A stretch of 8,115 bases of DNA. It comes from Rubrivivax sp. Lineage in GTDB: Bacteria > Pseudomonadota > Gammaproteobacteria > Burkholderiales > Burkholderiaceae_C. Shown here piece by piece: positions 5,414 to 8,115 of the stretch; positions within the stretch are counted from its first letter, which is position 1, and every line of letters starts with the position of its first letter. The notes under the pieces are model-generated. The model made no database searches, was not told where the DNA came from, and saw nothing but the letters and a program-made list of their open reading frames with translations. The stretch is from NCBI GenBank assembly GCA_030693565.1, contig JAUYAJ010000001.1, positions 1 through 8,115 of the forward strand, written 5' to 3'. The position numbers and the translations under genes were made by a program.

Positions 5414-6780
5414 CCCTCGGCCCAGTCGGCCACGCGGCGCTCGAGGGTGCGCCGGGAGATGCCCAGCAGCTGCGCGGCGCGTGTCTTGTCGCCGTCCACC
5501 GAGTCGAGCACGGCCAGGATGTGGCGCTTTTCCAGCGTCTGCAAATCGGTCGGGCCGCTGACCGCGGGCGCCGCGCGTGCCGGGGCGTCCTGGGTTCGTG
5601 CCAGGCCTTGGTACAGCGCCGAGACATTGAGGGCGCCGACGATCAGCGAGCGCTCGATCAGGTTGCGCAGCTCACGCACGTTGCCGGGCCAGTCGTACTG
5701 GCGCAGAAAGCCCATTTCCTCGGCCGTGACCTCGATAGTCTCGACACCCAGGATGGGCGCCAGCCGGTCGATGAAGTGGGCCACCAGTTCCGGGATGTCT
5801 TCCTTGTGCGCGCGCAGCGCCGGCAGCTTGATCTCGACCACTTGCAGCCGGTAGTACAAGTCCTTGCGAAAGCGCCCGGCCTCGACCTCGGGCAGCAGCG
5901 GCCGGTTGGTGGCGGCGACGATGCGCACGTCGACCGGAATTTCCTGCTGGCTGCCCACCGGGCGGATGCAGCGGCTCTCCAGCACGCGCAGCAAGGTCGC
6001 CTGGATCGGCGCCGGCATCTCGTCGACCTCGTCGAGGAACAAGGTGCCGCCCTGGGCGTAGACGAACAGGCCGTCGCGCTGCGGCTCGGCGCCGCCGCGG
6101 CCGAACAGTTCGCCCTCGATCTGCAGCGGCGACAAGGTGGCGCAGTTCACCGGCACGAAAGGCGCCGCTGCGCGCGGGCTCAGCCGGTGCAGCGCCAGCG
6201 CGGCGAGTTCCTTGCCGGTGCCCGACTCGCCGGTCAGCAGCGCGGTGCTGTCGACGGCGGCGACACGCTGCAGCGCCGCTTGCAGGCCGCGCACGACGAT
6301 CGAACTGCCGACCAGACCGTCGGCCGCCGGCGTGCGCTGCGACAGCGCGCGCTTGAGCACCCAGTTTTCGCGCTTGAGCCGGGCTCGCTCCAGGCCTTGC
6401 TTGAAGGCGCTGAGCACCTGGGTGACACGAAAGGGCTTGAGCAGGAAGTCGCCGGCGCCGGCGCGCAAGGCCTCGATCGCGGTGTCGAGGTCGGCGAACG
6501 CGGTGATCAGCACCACCTCGCAGTGGTTGCCTTGTTCGCGCAATTCCTTCAGCAGCGCAATGCCGTTCTTGCCCGGCAGCGAGATGTCGAGGATGACGAG
6601 GTCGAAGCGGTGGCGCTGCAGCAGCACCTCGGCTTCCTCGGCCGATCCGGCTTCGAGCACCTGGCCGGCGCGCGGCGCCAGCGTCTTGTGCAGGAAGTGG
6701 CGCATGCCCGGTTCGTCGTCGACGATCAGCAGCGATGCCAGTGGCCAGCGGTCGGGCAAGGTGGCAGGGGTGTCGGTCAT
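5410..6780 (-). CDS. NtrC-family response regulator lacking the GAFTGA motif (456 aa)
   Basis: This is the cytoplasmic transcriptional regulator partnered with the adjacent kinase. The receiver domain (about 15-130) has the acidic pair D21-D22, phosphoacceptor D65, T93 and K115. The AAA+ domain (about 155-390) has Walker A GESGTGKE (184-191), Walker B GGTLFLDE (244-251), AATNR (289-293), an Arg-finger region GRFRKDLYYRL (302-312) and WPGNVREL (364-371). A Fis-type helix-turn-helix is at 431-452 (TRAAQLLGISRRTLERRV). Between ELFG (224-227) and GGTLFLDE there are only 16 residues (RGGAEPQRDGLFVYAQ), against 21 in classical NtrC, and GAFTGA is absent. Sigma-54 activation is therefore doubtful; action at sigma-70 promoters, as for Rhodobacter capsulatus NtrC and E. 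coli TyrR, which also lack the motif, is more likely. The ATG at 6780 begins just before the receiver domain and lacks a clear Shine-Dalgarno. Its end overlaps the kinase start by 4 bp. Confidence 0.95.
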   Translation of the reverse strand: MTDTPATLPDRWPLASLLIVDDEPGMRHFLHKTLAPRAGQVLEAGSAEEAEVLLQRHRFDLVILDISLPGKNGIALLKELREQGNHCEVVLITAFADLDTAIEALRAGAGDFLLKPFRVTQVLSAFKQGLERARLKRENWVLKRALSQRTPAADGLVGSSIVVRGLQAALQRVAAVDSTALLTGESGTGKELAALALHRLSPRAAAPFVPVNCATLSPLQIEGELFGRGGAEPQRDGLFVYAQGGTLFLDEVDEMPAPIQATLLRVLESRCIRPVGSQQEIPVDVRIVAATNRPLLPEVEAGRFRKDLYYRLQVVEIKLPALRAHKEDIPELVAHFIDRLAPILGVETIEVTAEEMGFLRQYDWPGNVRELRNLIERSLIVGALNVSALYQGLARTQDAPARAAPAVSGPTDLQTLEKRHILAVLDSVDGDKTRAAQLLGISRRTLERRVADWAEG

Positions 6781-6805
6781 GGTGCGCCGCGGGGTTGTCG
6801 AAAGC

Positions 6806-6822
6806 CCGGCGCGGGGCGCCGG
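6806..6822 (-). promoter_or_regulatory. GC-rich hairpin in the mobA-regulator gap
   Basis: CCGGCGC and GCGCCGG form a perfect 7-bp inverted repeat around a 3-nt centre, inside the 54-bp gap between the mobA stop (6835) and the regulator start (6780). In the minus-strand transcript the stem is followed by GCTTTCG, with no proper U-run. It could attenuate transcription, protect an mRNA end, or be chance in such GC-rich DNA. This is the only junction of the string that is not overlapping or nearly so. Confidence 0.35.
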
Positions 6823-6834
6823 ATCAGGCCGCCG

Positions 6835-7440
6835 TCAGTCCGGCTTGGCTTGCAACTGCTGCAACTCGGCCGCGGTGTTGGCGTTGAAGAAGGCCGAGGC
6901 GTCGTCGAACATCACCTCGACGACGCGGTGCTGCGCGGTCCAGCGGTCGATCTTGCGCTGACCGCCGTGCAGGAACGCCACCAGGCTGTCGAGCAACTCG
7001 CTGCTCATCAGGCAGAACACCGGCTGCGTGCGTGGCTGGCCATCTTCGAGCGTGGCCGCCATCGCGATCTCGGCGTCGGCTTCGACCAGCGCGTGCGCCA
7101 GCCGCTCGACCAGGTCGTGCGGGAAGTTCGGCGTGTCGCAGGGCACGCTCACCAGGTAAGGCGTCTCGCAGCGCTCGAGCCCGGCCAGCAGCCCGGCCAG
7201 CGGGCCGGGATAGTCGGCCACCGCGTCGGGCCAGACCGGCACCCCCATCGACTCGTAGGCCGACATGTTGCGGTTGGCGTTGATCAGCAGTGCGCCCACC
7301 TGCGGCTGCAGCCGCAGCATGGCGTGCATCGCCAGCGGAATGCCGAGATGGTTTTGCAGGCCTTTGTCGACACCGCCCATGCGGCTGCCGCGGCCGCCGG
7401 CCAGAATGAGGCCGGTGATGTCGGCGCTGGATATGCTCAT
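6835..7440 (-). CDS. mobA: Molybdenum cofactor guanylyltransferase MobA (201 aa)
   Basis: MobA transfers GMP from GTP to Mo-molybdopterin, giving the guanine dinucleotide cofactor that formate dehydrogenases of this family use as bis-MGD. It is a cytoplasmic Rossmann-like nucleotidyltransferase. The GTP-binding signature LAGGRGSRMGGVDKGL lies at 13-28, DYPGPLAGL at 76-84, the metal-binding SVPCDTPNFP at 98-107 (D102) and the C-terminal FFNANTAAEL at 184-193. Length is normal for the family (about 190-200 aa). The start at 7440 is chosen because the family begins with a short lead into LILAGG, and its ATG overlaps the chaperone stop in an ATGA arrangement (7437-7440). A longer form from 7548 would lie mostly inside the chaperone gene. 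Co-transcription with a molybdoenzyme chaperone suggests it serves the local formate dehydrogenase. Whether it is the only mobA copy cannot be seen here. Confidence 0.95.
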   Translation of the reverse strand: MSISSADITGLILAGGRGSRMGGVDKGLQNHLGIPLAMHAMLRLQPQVGALLINANRNMSAYESMGVPVWPDAVADYPGPLAGLLAGLERCETPYLVSVPCDTPNFPHDLVERLAHALVEADAEIAMAATLEDGQPRTQPVFCLMSSELLDSLVAFLHGGQRKIDRWTAQHRVVEVMFDDASAFFNANTAAELQQLQAKPD

Positions 7441-8066
7441 GATTCGAGCATGTCGAAAGCCTGCGTCTCGACCTGGACGAAGGCGCCGGTGAAGCTGGCC
7501 AGCGCGCGCCAGACCTGGGCCCGCGGCTGCGCTTCGACGGCGCTGCACAGGTCGCCGACCCAGCTCTGCACATGGGCGCGGAAGAAGCGGCGCTGCTGCT
7601 CGAGGTTGCAGATCTCGACCTCGTCGCCGGCGATCAGGTAGCGCATGACCTCCAGGATGTAGGCCACATGGTCTTCGGTCTCCAGGCTCTCGGCGTCGCG
7701 CGTCAGCCCGAGCGCGCGCAAGTCGTCGCGCAGCACGGCCAGCGGCTTTTCGTTGAGAAAGCCCGCCAGGTAGAAGGAGCCGTAGGCAAACACCTCAGGC
7801 TTGCCGATGCCATGGAACAAGGCCTGGTGCTCGGCGGCCGCGGCCTCCAGCGTGGTGGCGCGCAGCGCGGCGACCAGGGCCGACCACGGCGCTTCGAGGT
7901 GGCCGCCGGCTTCGGGCGCCTGCGTCACGGCGACGCCGAACTGCGCGAGCAGTTCAGCATCGGGCGGCGCCAGCCAGAGCCGGGACAGCAGGCCGTACAA
8001 CTCGGCGCGCGCCAGCTCCTCGCTGTCGTCGGTGCTGGCGAAGTTCAGGGGTGCGGGTGCGTTCAT
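7437..8066 (-). CDS. TorD/DmsD-family molybdoenzyme chaperone (209 aa)
   Basis: This is an all-helical cytoplasmic chaperone of the TorD/DmsD/NarJ superfamily. Members bind the apo catalytic subunit of a molybdoenzyme, often at its Tat signal peptide, and keep it competent for Mo-bis-MGD insertion. The N-terminal helix SEELARAELYGLLSRLWLAPPD (15-36) is typical. The family core is EHQALFHGIGKPEVFAYGS (79-97), equivalent to the usual Y/H-x-x-LF-x-G-x-G-x-P-x-x-PY-x-S block, then FYLAGFLNEKPL (98-109). EDHVAYILEVMRYLI (131-145) and FFRAHVQSWVGDLC (161-174) form the later conserved helices. Length is normal for the family. It starts 2 bp after the stop of the preceding gene and overlaps mobA by 4 bp, so the three are almost certainly co-transcribed. 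The client is probably a formate dehydrogenase alpha subunit, either the one in this window or one encoded beyond the right edge; sequence alone cannot decide. Confidence 0.88.
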   Translation of the reverse strand: MNAPAPLNFASTDDSEELARAELYGLLSRLWLAPPDAELLAQFGVAVTQAPEAGGHLEAPWSALVAALRATTLEAAAAEHQALFHGIGKPEVFAYGSFYLAGFLNEKPLAVLRDDLRALGLTRDAESLETEDHVAYILEVMRYLIAGDEVEICNLEQQRRFFRAHVQSWVGDLCSAVEAQPRAQVWRALASFTGAFVQVETQAFDMLES

Positions 8067-8068
8067 GG

Positions 8069-8115
8069 TCAGAGGTCGGTGATGCGGACTTCGTTCGGGT
8101 TGCTGTACATGTCGA
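8069..8115 (-). CDS. 3' end of an unidentified gene upstream of the TorD-family gene
   Basis: On the minus strand an open frame enters from the right edge and ends with TGA (8071-8069), two bases before the chaperone ATG. The last 14 residues read DMYSNPNEVRITDL. This is too short to assign. The tight spacing implies it is part of the same operon. An iron-sulfur or other formate-dehydrogenase-associated protein would fit the context, but nothing here shows it. Confidence 0.55.
   Translation of the reverse strand, partial: DMYSNPNEVRITDL

Noticed and set aside
3308..5854. 848-codon open frame on the plus strand opposite the kinase and part of the regulator
   Set aside because: Its codon boundaries coincide with those of the kinase on the other strand, so stops would arise only from sense codons TTA, CTA and TCA, which this GC-rich genome avoids. 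The translation is low-complexity (rich in D, H, Q, V, A) with no recognisable domain.
5383..7641. 752-codon open frame on the plus strand opposite the regulator and mobA
   Set aside because: Same register artefact: it is codon-aligned with the regulator on the minus strand, and the product is a repetitive Q, H, R, G-rich sequence. The minus-strand genes have complete families and motifs.
1..8115. CRISPR arrays, tRNA or rRNA genes, insertion sequences, prophage or toxin-antitoxin genes
   Set aside because: No regularly spaced repeats, no tRNA-like cloverleaf, and no transposase or integrase motifs were found. Codon use is uniform, giving no sign of recent transfer.

Overview
The window is very GC-rich throughout, with strong G/C preference at third codon positions. 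Its gene content (a molybdenum formate dehydrogenase with its maturation genes, an NtrC-like two-component pair and an HDAC-family amidohydrolase) fits a proteobacterium, most likely a betaproteobacterium of the order Burkholderiales. That placement is inference from composition and familiarity; no 16S gene or other taxonomic marker is present.

Layout. (1) Positions 1-2028 (+): the C-terminal three quarters of a cysteine-type molybdenum formate dehydrogenase catalytic subunit, probably FdsA; its N-terminus lies outside the window. (2) 2069-3001 (-): a histone-deacetylase-family zinc amidohydrolase, convergent with the dehydrogenase gene. (3) 3002-3150: a divergent intergenic region with two perfect small inverted repeats and promoter-like elements. 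(4) 3151-3387 (+): a 78-residue protein of unknown function with a good ribosome binding site. (5) 8115 down to 3404 (-): one tightly packed gene string read right to left: the last codons of an unidentified gene, a TorD/DmsD-family chaperone, MobA, an NtrC-family response regulator and a membrane-bound Cache-domain sensor histidine kinase. Three of the four junctions are 2-bp gaps or 4-bp overlaps, so the string is probably one operon.

How the parts fit. Formate dehydrogenases of this family need bis-molybdopterin guanine dinucleotide. MobA attaches the guanine nucleotide, and TorD-type chaperones hold molybdoenzyme apoproteins ready for cofactor insertion. With the catalytic subunit nearby, the locus reads as a formate oxidation module with dedicated maturation factors and its own sensor-regulator pair. 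That the pair controls formate dehydrogenase genes is inference from position.

The most notable point is in the response regulator. It has a complete receiver domain, intact Walker A and B motifs and a Fis-type DNA-binding helix, but the GAFTGA sigma-54 contact loop of its AAA+ domain is gone and the segment is about five residues short. It probably does not activate sigma-54 promoters in the usual way. Other points of interest are the palindrome overlapping a possible -10 box ahead of the unknown small gene, and the absence of fdsC and fdsD directly after the catalytic subunit gene.
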